Source: Pempheris klunzingeri | Taxonomy: Eukaryota; Chordata; Actinopteri; Acropomatiformes; Pempheridae | Assembly: GCF_042242105.1 (NCBI RefSeq) | Contig: NC_092018.1 | Span: forward strand, 28,583,667 to 28,647,666 | Direction: 5' to 3' | DNA length: 64,000 nucleotides | In this document: positions 31,300-44,400 of the stretch, piece by piece | How the letters are laid out: each line of letters starts with the position of its first letter | How positions within the stretch are numbered: position 1 is the first letter of the stretch | Position numbers and translations under genes: made by a program | The notes under the pieces: generated by a model | Databases searched by the model: none | Told to the model about the DNA's origin: nothing | The model's input: the letters and a program-made list of their open reading frames with translations, nothing else

Positions 31300-32750
31300 G
31301 AGGGACACAGGTCCAACATCACCTGCTTAATTAACTGTCAGGTCAGCATGGAGTGACAGCCTCAACAGGTTGATGGGGAATTAAATAATATTTATTTACA
31401 ATAACAATTATTAAGCATTAGAATCTATACCTACTTCTATAGTGGTTGATTAACCATGCAATTACATATTTTTGCAAATAAGTTGAATAATCTTTGACCT
31501 ACTAGAAGAACCTTTTACAGGGAGCAGTCATATAAGGTGACCCTTTGGCCAGGGTGTCTCATACCTCCCATTAATTGTTGTTTCTGCCATGGATCAACCT
31601 TTAATTACTGTATGTTTGGTTGGGAAGAATTAAAACACTATATTCCACTGGGATCAACATTGCATTTTAATGTCATGTTTACAATATTATAACAGTCAGA
31701 CTCCTAGGTCCTTGCTACTTAGCACTGATGGGATAAATTTTTACATAATACTTGACATTAGCCAGGGCCCTGCCCTGCCTGTGAACAAGCAATGCTTGGT
31801 CTGTTAGAAAATGTGGTAACAGTACTGTACATGCAATCAAAAGGTTGGATTTGATCTCTCTGATGGAACATAATGGACTAGACTAATATGTACCCATCAG
31901 AGGCATGCAAGTATACAATTAATTAGGATTTGAAGCAACTGAACTTGCATCACATCCATTTAATGTTTAATGCTTCATATTTTTCTTCATTGTTGTCAAC
32001 AATTGAGAAAGGATCATGTACAAATAGCAAACAGATGCATTGTAGAGGTGCAATCTGGGATATCTGTGGATGAAAACAGGCTGTGGCCTGTGACCAAAAG
32101 GTGGCAGATTTGGCCTGTGAGACATCAGGATAAATCTGGGTGGGGGAAGTGAAGGAGTGGCCCTTGTCCCTCTGTTATTACCACCACTGAGCCTTAACCC
32201 CAAACTGTGTAGCAGCTGAGTGGTCCACTGTGGACGTACTGGTCTGCTCCCAGTTGTATAGATATTTTAAACTGAGAGTGTGATCATGAGAAAATACAGA
32301 GCATTGCTCTCAATCAACCTGTCCAGGATTTTTGAAAAGGTTACAGATACATGTAGGTATTTTGAATGTTCTTTTAAATGATTTAGTTACTATCATGAAC
32401 AAATGATTTATGTTAATATAACTATGTTACCACAGGAGTTAAGGGATATTAGGTTGGAGGACAAATTTAAATCTCAACTAAATTAAAAGGGAACACATGA
32501 ATTTAGAGAATAAAATTCATGAGCGTCCCTTTTAAGCAAAAACCAACAACTATATTTATGTTGCAGTCTCTTTGTACTGTATTCAGCATAGAGTCTGTTT
32601 AGATTTTGAAGTGTTTACTGCTGCACACTCATCAGCTGTGCAGGAGTCCAAAATGATGAAATGTGTTTTATTAATTATGACTTAAATAATGCATTAAGGT
32701 CTATGGAGCCCTATCCACTCACTTTGTATTTATATCACAGCCACTGTATA
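31300..32750. other. Intergenic between dpysl2 and bnip3l, no gene seen
   Basis: AT-rich, with no recognised exon, repeat family or RNA gene. Confidence 0.5.
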
Positions 32751-32760
32751 CAGTACAAAC

Positions 32761-34242
32761 TTTATTCAAATTCCAAAATGCTCTGTATTGCACACTGATC
32801 AACTGTACATAAGCCTGTTAGGATGACACTTTGTGGATTAGTATGAGTTATAGAATGCATTAAAGCCTGAATGCATGTTGAGTGTTTTAAAACCAATACT
32901 GCCAACAATGTACATTATGGTCAATGATTTTCCACACGACTCTATAATGTCATCCATTTGCAAACACTGACAGAGGAATCGTCCAGTCATTCAATCATCA
33001 ATAAACAGGAATCGCATGCATTTTCTTCAGGAAATTTTTTTCTTTTAGTTCTACACACACTGTACATTGTATCATATTATGTGAAATGATTGCACAGTGT
33101 AATCTAGTTAAAAGTCAGATAACACTCTTAAATCAGGCCCCTGGAAATATCTACCTCTGTGGTGGTTTCTGCCACTGACGCTTCGGCAATTCAACGACAG
33201 CAAAAACACATTACGTACACTGCCACACTCAACAATGATATAATATGCATTAATACCAATGTATGGACAAATTATACAAAGGTGTACTTGGGGCAGATCA
33301 CAGCTTAAATTATTTTTCACATCTACATCTTTAAATACCTAAACATATCAGAAAATAAAAAAAAAACAGTCTAAGATAAATCACCAATGTGCAGTGGTGA
33401 AAGATACAAATTTGGCACTTTGCCATTGCTGCTATGTTGCGTTAAAGAAGAAGATATGTAGGCAAAAAGAAATAAGAATAGCATATGGCCTGGTAAATCG
33501 CCGAGGTTTCGCTATCATAGATACTCAAAAACTCCATTGTAAAATGTTGCAGCTACATACTAGATCAATATTTAAGCTTTCCAACCCTCAGAAAAACAAA
33601 AGCTTTTAAGAGAAAGTCTCGGGAGTCAACATGATACAACTTCTATTCTCAAACGTGTGGAATTTAAAAACAAATCCCACTGTGCAGCATCATTCGCCCC
33701 CCTCCCCCGGAAAATAACTGCACCTTGAATGTTTAGCTAAAAAGTTAAGGCGGTATAAGTCCCTTCTGTTCCCAGAGCCAATTCAGTGTGTTCGCATTGC
33801 AGATATGGAGCATGTTTTTGGTTCATACACACTTCCTACTGAGACGCCAGTGGAGAGATGCAGCTTGGGAGGAGGCCAGATTTCTCATGACACAACATCA
33901 ACACAAGTAGAGAAACTTCCACCCTGAAGCTACCTGACGTCGAACCCTTGTCACATATTCTTGAGTTGAACAGGATGACTAATATTTTCCAGCTTTAGCT
34001 ACTGGATGCAAGTTGGTGACAACTACTGGGTACAACGTTGCCCTGTGTCAAAATGTAATGGAGTGCAACCACATTACGTCATGTGTACAACTCTATGACT
34101 ACATCTACAATGTGACAGAATTTAATGCTGATTGGAGGAGAAACGTGGGCATACGATAGATGCAGAGAGACAGATTGACTACAGGAGGATGGTTAGGAGA
34201 CTTGGAGACAGGAGAACATCCAGGCACTGCTTCATCTTCTGT
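32761..34242 (-). terminator. Probable bnip3l 3' UTR with polyadenylation signal
   Basis: About 1.5 kb of AT-rich non-coding sequence follows the bnip3l stop codon. AATAAA on the gene strand occurs at 32761-32766 (TTTATT on plus), and another near 32669. Mammalian BNIP3L has a long 3' UTR, consistent with either. Confidence 0.4.
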
Positions 34243-36803
34243 TCAGTAAGAGCTGGCGGAGGCTGTGGCAATTCTCTTCCCAATGTACACCCTAGGAAAA
34301 AGAAAATCCAGAAAATGAGTGTTGCAGGCTCCCCGAACACAAACAGTCACAATGTGCAGTAGCTGCTCCCACAGTCGCTGGTTCTCATTTTATTCCTAAA
34401 ACCTTTAGAGCGTGGAGCAAAAGCTTCACTATTCAGGTGCGGTTAGCTGTGGACTGTGCCATCAAGCTGCTCAAATGAACCATTTTACAACTAGAAATGA
34501 GGCATCAGATACATAAATTGCATTGATCTTAAGACAAGAAAATAGCAGCTCACTGACTGACTGACACTGACACTGTACTGACCCTCTGCTATGGCACATG
34601 CTGAATCACTAAAATACCAAACTGGACCAGGCAGGTCAAAAACATCGGTGCACATGGAGAGAATGGAACTTTTTTTTGCAATGCAAAGCCTGGCCTTGCA
34701 CGAAGATAGAACCACAACGAATCCAGACTTACCCAAGGCCGAGAGCGAGGATGTGTGAGATGAGTAGCGAAGGGATGAAGACTTTAAGGAATTCAGCGGA
34801 GAAGATGCCACCTTTCTTCATCACTCCACTCTTTCTCATACTGAGAGATACTGAGCGTCGGGGGTGCCTGAAGTGGAACTCCCTGAGAGGGATTATAATT
34901 TTTTATTTAAAAAAATCAACCAATTAATGCACCACTGTTTCTTGGATGAATCTGGAAAACTTACTTTGGTGGAATGTTTTCTGGTCTGCTGGACCAATCA
35001 GCGAAACAGTCTACTTCTTTGTTCAGCAGGATGTCTTCCTCTCTGTCCTGCTCCGGACCATCTTCCTCTGACTGCAAACGTGCATTTAGAGCAATTAGGT
35101 TTTACAGTTAAAAAACAAAAACAAAAAAAGCGTTTGACTTTTGAGTTCCATATGCTGTTTTACCTGACTACCTCTTGAGCTGGGCATCTCCACATCAAAG
35201 GTTATCTGCCCCTCGTCCTGATCTGGACTTGGTGGCCTGTGAGGACTGAGTCAGCAAACAAACCTGTAAGAACAATTACTTGCCCGACGTTTAAAGAGTG
35301 CACAGCGACCCTTATCCCTACCTCTCACAGGAGGAGCTGCTTGGGCTGGATTCGTGCTGCGCATCCAGGAGGATCTTTTCCATGTCTCCATTGTGGATTG
35401 AGGAGGACGATGGCACATGCTCTAGCCCGCTGATCAGGGTCTCATCATTCTCAGACACCACCTCCAGGGTCTGCAGAGTTTCACTCATGCCAGCATTAGC
35501 GTTTATTTGGTCAGCAGCGGGTTGGTCAGCTTGCAGGTTGGTCCGTCCCGCGCCCTGTGCGCCTGTGTTCCCATTCAGCTCCAGCTCGACCCAAGAGCCT
35601 TGACAGCACAAAGGTGGAGAGGAGGGACGGAAGAGGATGGAGGGAAGGGAAACGAGGCTCATTGTGTTTCAATGCAAACCAAACAGCAGATTGTATACCA
35701 CACAGAAACCCACCTCTGTCTCCTTTCAAATGGAAACAGCTGACCTACATTTCCTGCACCACTGACACTGTGCATTCAAATGAACTGGCTGTGCACTGCA
35801 TCCGCGATAGCGTGCATTTCTTTGTGCTACTGCCCCACAAACAGCTTGCACATTTTTTTTTCCAGACAGGAGGGGGTTATGTAATCTCTTCCAGCCAGCG
35901 GGCTTTAGTGAGCTCAGGATGTAAACCTTGTGACAGCACGAGGCGCACCCCCCTCCACCCACGGTTTTGGGTTTGGCTAAAAATAAAGTATGATTTTAAC
36001 ATTTCGACGACGCTCGTATGGATGAGTGACTGTACATTTAAGGACGAGTCTGTCATCAATGCTGCTCTCATGATGGGTTGCATAACTGCAGAGTGCAGTG
36101 AGAGACAGTTTGCCCAGACATGTCGCTGTTCCAGCTGTGGGCTTGTCACAATTATCCGCACGTCCGGGTGTTTTGTTTGAGTTACTGCTTTTCTACCATA
36201 CAGAACTTCTTTGTCGAGTCTAGACACTCCGTCCAACCACATTTAGCGTTTAAATGTGTTTTCAGGGCCATTCGTGTGCAAGCAGCACAGCTAATATCCC
36301 ACCATTGTCTTCCTTATGCATCTATATTTAACTAAAAAGACCGTGGCCCGTTGAGGAAAACGACAACTCGATTATGCAAAGGAGTGATAGTGATGTGATC
36401 ATTTCTCAGGCTGAAAAACACGAAACAGTCGCGAATAAACATATTTTTTCTGTCTTTTGTCCTAAACTTGTTTTCATTTTAGCTAGAGCCCGCCCTGCGC
36501 CGACCTGTGCACGCGATTGGCTGCCACTGCGTCAATCAAACATTTATCACAACCCGATTGGCTCCCTTGCGGTGACGTCAAACAACATCAGCCTCCGCCC
36601 CTCCCAGAAGAAGGAAACACCGAACCCGATGTAACTTTTACAGTAAAACCTTCATTACGCCAATCTTCTGAGAAACACACCGCCATCCCCTGAGAACACA
36701 GAGAGCAGCCTCGGTGAGGCGGAGCAGCGGTGTCCCGGCGGCGGTACGTACCGTGAAGCCCGGGCTCTTCGTTATTGTTCCGTTGAGCAGCAGCAGTGGA
36801 CAT
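34243..36803 (-). CDS. bnip3l: BNIP3-like mitophagy receptor (NIX)
   Basis: Six coding exons: 36752-36803, 35322-35598, 35164-35236, 34965-35071, 34733-34882 and 34243-34291. They give 235 residues against 219 in human. NIX is a tail-anchored outer-mitochondrial protein that recruits LC3/GABARAP to drive mitophagy under hypoxia and during red-cell maturation. Visible features are the LC3-interacting motif WVEL at 20-23, the invariant block [20 protein letters not shown] at 75-94 (minimal essential region), an acidic [13 protein letters not shown] linker, the BH3-like [12 protein letters not shown] at 159-170, and a C-terminal helix at about 204-224. That helix carries the SHxxALGLGxYIGK dimerisation pattern of the BNIP3 family. 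For exon 3 the donor at 35163 (CAG/GTAAAA) is required; the nearer GTAGTC would break the frame. The gene lies head to tail with dpysl2 and ppp2r2a, as in human 8p21.2. BNIP3 is excluded by length and by the serine-rich central block. Confidence 0.95.
36480..36605 (-). promoter_or_regulatory. CRE, two CCAAT boxes and GC box within bnip3l intron 1
   Basis: Read on the minus strand the order is GGGGCGGAGG (GC box), TGACGTCA (perfect CRE, 36573-36580), CCAATCGGG and then CCAATCGCG. The two CCAAT boxes are in forward orientation for minus-strand transcription. The cluster lies about 150-300 bases inside the gene from the first coding exon. It may be an alternative promoter or an intronic enhancer. 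Confidence 0.45.
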
Positions 36804-36857
36804 GTTGACTACCCAGTGTTAGCATTCATCAACATGACACGCAGACAAACTACACTG

Positions 36858-36869
36858 TGCGCATGCGCC
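36858..36869. promoter_or_regulatory. NRF1-type site upstream of bnip3l
   Basis: TGCGCATGCGCC, a near-perfect NRF1 palindrome, lies 55 bases upstream of the bnip3l start codon in a CpG-containing segment. The assignment is by consensus only. Confidence 0.55.
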
Positions 36870-36989
36870 AAATCTGTCCGGAGTTTGGACCACAGACAGA
36901 CCAGAGACTGTCTGCAGGCTACAGAGCAGTGGTGGGCAACTGTTTGTCATTTCATCCACAGTTTTCCCATAAAGAGAGCAGATCCAACA

Positions 36990-37470
36990 TGTTGTAATGT
37001 GTTTTATGAATGAAACAGATTATTATTATTCCTTGACTTCAAAGTGCTGCAGTGCACAGTCTTTGAATCTGAGCCATCCGAGTTGAGGACTGATGCTTAG
37101 ACTGGCCCCCATCACTCAAGTAACCTCATCAGTGGCACCTCTGTGCTCCTGAGATGTGAATCTCAGACCGTGGACAGAGAGGAGACAGTGAGGAGAGGTT
37201 TGCAGGGGTAAACACATTCTTCAACATTTTAATAAGAGCGAGCCACTCTGGCACCGCTGCAGGGCTTTGAAAACATTCAGCTGTTTAGAGAGCACTGCAG
37301 TAACTCTGCCTTTGTGATGAAATAGGTTAGAACAACAGTTTTTTTAAATGCTTTTTGGATTTCTAAAACACTAAGTCAGGCACAGTTTTGTAATTCAAAG
37401 CTCTACAATTTGAAAAAGGGTCATTTCACATTACCCCCCCCCCACATGTCCAAACCATGAAGTAGTCAAG
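36990..37470. other. Short intergenic gap upstream of bnip3l
   Basis: No gene, repeat array or RNA gene was recognised, apart from a C-run near 37434-37443. Confidence 0.4.
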
Positions 37471-37474
37471 CCAT

Positions 37475-40400
37475 TTTATTCAGGGTTGAAATTCTTTATT
37501 ACTTTTCATCTAAATTGTACTTTATTCCATTTGACAAAGACAAACATAGCTGTACAATGAACCATTTGTAGTTTTTTTTTTCTCCCAAACAGATCACCAA
37601 AACTCTCCTACAATCTTTACTCAAAAGCCCCTTGAAGGAAATAAACAAAAACATACAAATTAATGAAATTCACAAAAATAAAAAGTGCATTTTCTTTTAA
37701 CTCCTGTGATACATTAGACATGTATATAATGCTGCTTCAAGTGGTCAAACCTCATAACTCCAATTTAGTCAGTTTCCTTGAGATTTCATGATCCTTTGTA
37801 TGCAGGGCAAGTTTCACTGACCCAAGGTTCATGTTCAAAAACCATTATAGCAACTTGAATTTCAAAAAGTGAATGATCTACCTGTAAATAAGGCAGTTTT
37901 TAATAAAATCCTGAAAAGCTGCTTTTTTATTTATTTTTTTTTTTTTGAAGGTACAAGGTTTCGATCACAGAGCAGCGGTAGATTCCCCTGAGCAGTCTCC
38001 TGTCTGGCACGCCAGAGAGTTCAAGAAACATACTTGATTATCTTATTTCTTCTTAAACGCTAAAAGAAAGGCATTAGGGTTCTTCTGAACGTGTTTGCGG
38101 TTTACACCATAGCCTTGAGCCATAGCTATGAAGACAATATGAGGGGAAAGTGAAGAAGATTACTGGCTAGTTGTTTCTAAATGTCAGTGATTAGTTCTCG
38201 ATAATGCTCCGAGACATGATAAGTCTGCGATCACAATCTCTTCAAAAGGGCTTTTAAAAAGCCAATGACACCTCTCAAGATTTTTTTTTTAAAAAAAAGA
38301 AAATTTGCCAATTCTGATCAAACACTACTTTAATACAAATTTTGGCATTTTCCACAAGAATGTTAGAACATTAGTTATTTAACAGTGAGTGAGTGAGTGA
38401 ATAAAAGCTTCCTTTGGATGAATGACAGGACAAGGCCAATTCTCATATTTTCAATTTACAACTTTTCTTGTTGACTGGTGGCTAATTGATTGGATCATCC
38501 TTGACCGTGGAATGGGACAAGAGGTGCCACCTTATACAGGTTTACACATGTGTGACATGAGGAGAGTAACTCCAATGACCCTCACACACTCTTGCATTAG
38601 ACAATAAAGAAAAGCTGCTTTTCAAAAGGTTGCAAAATAAAAATAGAGATTAGTAAAGTGTCTCATTACCAGAGGACATTACCCAGAGCCCTGAGAGAGT
38701 GACACTCAACAGTAGCTTAACACCACCGTATGGTTATTTTGGTGGCATCCTAGTGAATGGAAATCAGTTCTCAAAAAAGGTATGAGTGACACATTAACTT
38801 ACATAAATATGATCCAGTGGACCAATAAGCTTCCCGCCCTGATTCAATGGCTTAATTTGTCACCAAAATGTGATTTTAATGAAGTGGAAACCGTGCTGTA
38901 ATCAACCTGTTTGCTCCAGAAGAGAATTGGCAGCATGTGACTGAAGCATAGTGTAGCAGAAAACCAGCAGAGTTCATTTTCTTGAAGTATTTTTTCGTGT
39001 ACAGTATAGTCTTTGTTGACTGCCTCCATACAACAATCACCCGCGAGCCAAGTGCTTCACAAATTCTCCTATTTAAATAAACAAGTCTGTATTCTCCTGC
39101 ATCACAGGAGAGAGAAGACATTTCATACAATAATTCGAAATCAGTAACTCTCCTAGTCAATGGACTTGACTAGCTTTAGAGAGAACATGATTTAACAGTT
39201 TTAACTTTACATGTTTATTAAAATGCCTTTCCCATTTAGACCCACAAGGGCCTATTCGTTCACAGCGAGCAAAATGATTCATAAACAAAACCCATGGCAC
39301 AAAAGACAGAACGTTAAGATCCGAATTAACTCAGAATCCAACTCAGAAGCAAATAAGTTCTACATAAACATCAGTTACAGTCGGCCAAATTAGAAAAACA
39401 AAAAAACTGTTATAGTGCTTATGACTACGGAGGTACTGACACCTGAAAATACTTTTCTTTGGACATCCCACGTGAGAAACGGTGCACTTCCTTGATGTCA
39501 CAAAAAGTTTCTAGTCCTTTAAAGAAAAACCTGCCAGAATGAACAAAATGTCCCAAAGTCATGACAAAAAGGTTAACCCCACCCCCCTCCCATCAGCCAA
39601 CCTTCTTTCGCCTACAATTAGTCTGAGATAGACAGCTAAAGAAACTACAGTGATCAGACTGTAATCCTATTGCCATAATTTATACAAAAATAAATCAGCT
39701 ATAGTGATTATTCCTCTTTTATCAGGTACAGTACAAAACATCATTAAAAAAAAAAAAACCTCTACAAACAGAAACTAGATCCAGAGGGTAAAGCGGTCGA
39801 TCAATCTGCAACGACACAACGGGCCTTGTGGGGAAGCTGGCAGCGGATCTCAATGTTGGCGCCACAGACAGCAAGAGGATTAGGCTACATCACACCATCA
39901 TGCCCTTCTACATATGTAAGCTTTTATCCTGAGCTTTAAATGGTGGTCCACACATGTGCAAGGGTGGCCGGTCTAACCGGGGCCACAATGTCTGCAGGAC
40001 AGCTTTAAATGAATATAACTTTGTATAGGACTGTTTACTTTGGCATGATTAGCCCCCAATCAACTCCCAAAACCACAACACCTGACGAATGTGTGCACAC
40101 GCCAGTCTTGTGTCCGCGTTAGAAGACGATTCTGGTGTGTTTTTTAAAAGTGTTTTTGCCCATTTACTTGAAACTACATGTACATTACTGCCCACCATTT
40201 CAATACACCACAAATATCAACCGCCAGGTTTGAATCTTGCTTAAAATAAGTATTCCATCACTGTGAACATGTGGTCTTGTAGGTTTTAGTTATGCAGCCG
40301 AGACCGGGGATTGGTTCAAAACACTCCTGCACTACAGTTTCAAGCTTCAGCTAGTCAAAAGCCACGGCGACAAACATTAAGAAACACGGATGTTCTTACA

Positions 40401-41431
40401 TGCATGTGTTACATTTCATTATTTCCTGCATTAAAGGGCTGATTTTAGGAAACTTTGCGTCAGATGTTACGGTAACACGACTATAAAAACATCAGCTGCG
40501 TTACAACCGAACGACGACTTAAACTTGATCAAAGACAACAAAAAGTTCACTGTGATGGAATACATGGCAAGTCCGTTTCAAGTTAGTTGACTTTCTTAGT
40601 GAAGAGAAATGAATGTAAACCGGTGGCTTGTTTGAGCAAATAAATATTGGTACAAAGATTAGCAGTAATGTAAGTTATGCACCATTTATAGAAAATGAGC
40701 TAAAACATTTGAAAAAATACACTAGAAGAGTCTTTTAACAGCATAACCATACCGTACTTCAGGAAATAAGTGGTGCGTCGTGAACTTGGCAACTTGACAA
40801 ATACTTGGGGCATTTATGGAGTGTTGACAGCTTGCATTAGCAGTGTTTCAGGCCAGTACCAAAAGGAACTTGGTGACAGAAAGACATAGAAACAGTAGAA
40901 AGAATTTCCTATTCAAACTAATAAAACATGGTAGCTACATAAACTTAACAATTGGTAGCTACGACATACAAATGAATCATGTCACGATGGCACAAAAGAA
41001 TAATGAAACAAACTAGCCAAATGTGTGTATTTAACACATTTCCCTTTGGTTTGGGATGTAGTGGAGTTGCAAACGGTAGAATGGTGAATAGGTAAATGGA
41101 GTGCTCCATTAGGAGAACCCCCCCTCCCCCCTCCCCCGAACACTAAATCCCAAATTCTGGACCCAGATCTACAAATCCTGCGTGTGATTTTATTCGTAAC
41201 ACACATGGAAAAAGGGTTTGCGATGGCCTGCTTGGATGTACTGCGTTAATGCCACTGTTTGTTATTGACAGAGTTAAGTCTGTCACATTCAATACTGAAA
41301 TCACCAAGGGCAGATCATATCAAGACTTGGGGATTTAGCCAAAGACGGACAGATATTGTTTGTATGTATGTGTGTGTATCAGAGCAGTAGGGGCTCAAGC
41401 AGAAACTGGGATCTGAGCGGTTCGACAAATG
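37475..41431 (-). other. Possible very long ppp2r2a 3' UTR
   Basis: About 4 kb of AT-rich, repeat-poor sequence follows the ppp2r2a stop codon before the next gene. Two AATAAA signals on the gene strand (TTTATT at 37475-37480 and 37495-37500) lie at its far end. It has no convincing coding frame and none of the interspersed elements seen elsewhere. The extent of transcription is an inference; earlier signals such as the one near 39207 could also be used. Confidence 0.35.
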
Positions 41432-44400
41432 CTAGTTCAGTTTTTCCTGGAATATGTACAGATTGTTGGTGGTGGCCACAGCAATGATGTTGTCCAGGGG
41501 ATGCCAGGCAGTGTGGAGGATCTTCTTGTTAAAGTCCAGACTGTCTACACTGATCTCATCCTTTTTGCGTTTCCCACCTGTGCTTACTTTGCGAGGTTTC
41601 AGGACCGACCGCGGCTTGCTGTTCTCCCGCGACGCCTCTAGGGTTACGTCCTGCCGATAGCCTCTGTCAAACATCCTGAAGAAGTTGTTGTAGGAACCGG
41701 TCATCACAACGCTGCAGAGAGGGGGAGTATGAGTGATGGTAAACCACTTTGTAATAACGAATAAAAACTCCTTCAGTGAATTCCTCTGTGTCAGGACCAG
41801 CATGAGGAGAACACCCCTCTGACACTCTAATCAAATCATGTGCAGCCTTATGTTCTGCACTGAGCAGATAACCACAGTAATTGATAAGGCTGGTGTTGCA
41901 TCACACAAGGCTCAGCTCAAAACATTAGCCTGCGTCATGCATATTGAACATGTGAGGAATTCCAAAGATTAAAAAAAAACCAAAAACACAACATAGATGA
42001 CTTTCTCAAATACTAACTTTGCGCTGACATCTACTAGAGCAACAGCAGGTCCCCAAAAAGCATCTTTTCACCCCGATAGTGAACAGAATAGCTTAGATAC
42101 GCACCTGTCGTTCCCATTCCAACAGCATTCAAACTTGTCGAAGATGCAGTCGTTCTCATAAAGTGAACACAGCTTACTCCTGAGATATTCATGCACCTGT
42201 TAAAAGAAAGTGAGGTGTTGTTGTTAGAATCAATAGTTGTGCAGGAGGGGATAACATTGCAACAGACCTGGATATTTTGATTATGACTTCAATAAGAACC
42301 CCCCCTGTGGAGGGATACTAGCACGATGTCAGGCCATACAGTCTGAGCAAAAGAAAGGACGACATTACTTTTGACTTTCCGTGGCTACAGGTACACACCT
42401 GATATGTCTCTACTGGCCGGGACTCCATGTTGAGATCCCAGATTTTCACAGACAGGTAGTCGCGAGTCATCATGTAGCGTCCACTGTGACTGAACTTCAC
42501 ATCAGAGATGGATGAGATGATTTCAGAAAAGAATGAGCGATTGTTTGGATCCTCTGGCTCTTCAAACACTTGGAAAAAAGACAAGAGAAAAAATGCATGT
42601 CACTGATATATTCTGGCTGCCATTCATTGTAATGATGTTGATAAAAAATGCTGTTGCCACTTCCCTTTATGGAGAGACTAGCCTCAGAGTGTGTGCTGAT
42701 TTGGCATTTTTAGGTTCTTGGTATGCAGTGAAGCACTACATTTCTACTAATGCAAGCACGCTGACATGTTCAGAAAATGTTTACCTAGTCTAGTGTCATT
42801 GTCTATCAGTCAGTCTCCTTAGAAATACCACAGGTACACCTAAGGTACCCAACATCTCCCCTGCAGGCACACAGCACGAATGAAACTGGCTTACTCTTGG
42901 CATGCTTGTCACACAGTGCTGACGCCCTCATGTCACACAGGCGGATGGTGCCCTTGCTGCTGCTGTAGACAAAAGTGTTGCATTGGTTGGGGTGGAACTC
43001 CGCTGCTGTGATCACCTCTGTCAACTCCTCCATATTGGCTGGCTTAATATCAACAATATCTGAAGAGGTGAGGTTAAGGTAAAAAGGGGCACAGGAGACA
43101 CTTCCACAGCTTGAATTTTTTTTTTCTTTTCAATTTAGCAATTTTCTCAATGACCCCAAAGGTTTTGCGTGGCTTTGATTTTTAGAACATTACTATGATG
43201 ACGACTATAAGGACACACTTGCAATGGCAAGTAGCGTTTGGCTGACAGACTTTGACAACAGAAAGTCATGTAGCTCAGCTCAGGACTACAAAATTGACCG
43301 TTGGTGCGCTTTAGAAGTGCTTTAGGGACATCTGGTGGTTGTATCAAATAGGACATCACTACACACCAATTTCATTTTACTGCCGTTTAGTCAGCCGTAA
43401 AACACTTTTCCTTTTTAAATACACCAGCACAGAGCTCCAAAATCAGTGTTTGTGTGGCCTATATAATAAACAGCATTGATTATTTTACTGACATAACACC
43501 GATTAGAAAAAGGTGTCCTCATATGAGTGGGTTTCAGTGAAGTGTGACTGTCGCTCTGTCTGACTGGGTCCAGTATGACTGATGTGTTGTGGGCAGGTGA
43601 AGAGGATGCATGCAGAGGATCATAATCTGACAGTGAGTCAGAGCTACCTCGAAGCAAAGAACTGCACCAACCAGGAAATACCATTCATTATTTCTCACAG
43701 AACATAAACAGAACAAAGTGAACTCTCACAAACGTAGACTAGTAGGATACTAAAGCTGCGATCAGTAATCTCCAGGTTCCATAGGTTAATGCGCAGGTCA
43801 TCTGCAGACAGGTATGTCTCACAATCACTGTTGACTGAGATGGAGTTGATATGGTAGGTGTGAGCATTGGCAAACACTCGTCTAGGGCTGGCTTCCACCA
43901 TCAAGTCCATGGGCCTGAATACTGGTACCTGAGGAGATGAGCAAGGTTACGGGCATTTTATTTTCATACAGTAGATTGTGTCGTCATCATAGGTGTAGCT
44001 TTCACAACTCAGGCTCAGGCTCAGAGAAGCCTGGCAATACTCTAAAAAAAGCCTTTTTTACATTTTTAAGATTTTGCTGGTAGTGTTGGGAGAGAGGGTT
44101 TCACTAATACTGATGCAAACAGATGACTGTCTTTTAAGCAAAGAAACAAGGCTCTAGTCTGAGTGTGACAGGCTAGTCTGTTGAACTGAGCCTATATTTG
44201 GAAACTGTTCAATAAATATAGATCAGTGTCTCAAAGCAGAGGATCCGCATGAGCAGGGAGAAAAATGTGGAGAGAAACTAAAGCCGAACAGACCTTTTTT
44301 CAGAGCAGACACTTTGACTTGTCAAACGCAGGTGTAATTAATAAGCTTACAGACGTGTCAAAATGTCTGCCGAGTGTCTGTGTGGGTCAAAAACAACTGA

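Noticed and set aside
35162-35172. Donor AAGAG/GTAGTC for bnip3l exon 3
   Set aside because: Leaves phase 1 and breaks the downstream SEEDG frame; CAG/GTAAAA eight bases further restores it.
35557-36180. 207-codon plus-strand frame opposite bnip3l
   Set aside because: Overlaps bnip3l exon 2 antisense and intron; composition random, no recognisable motif.
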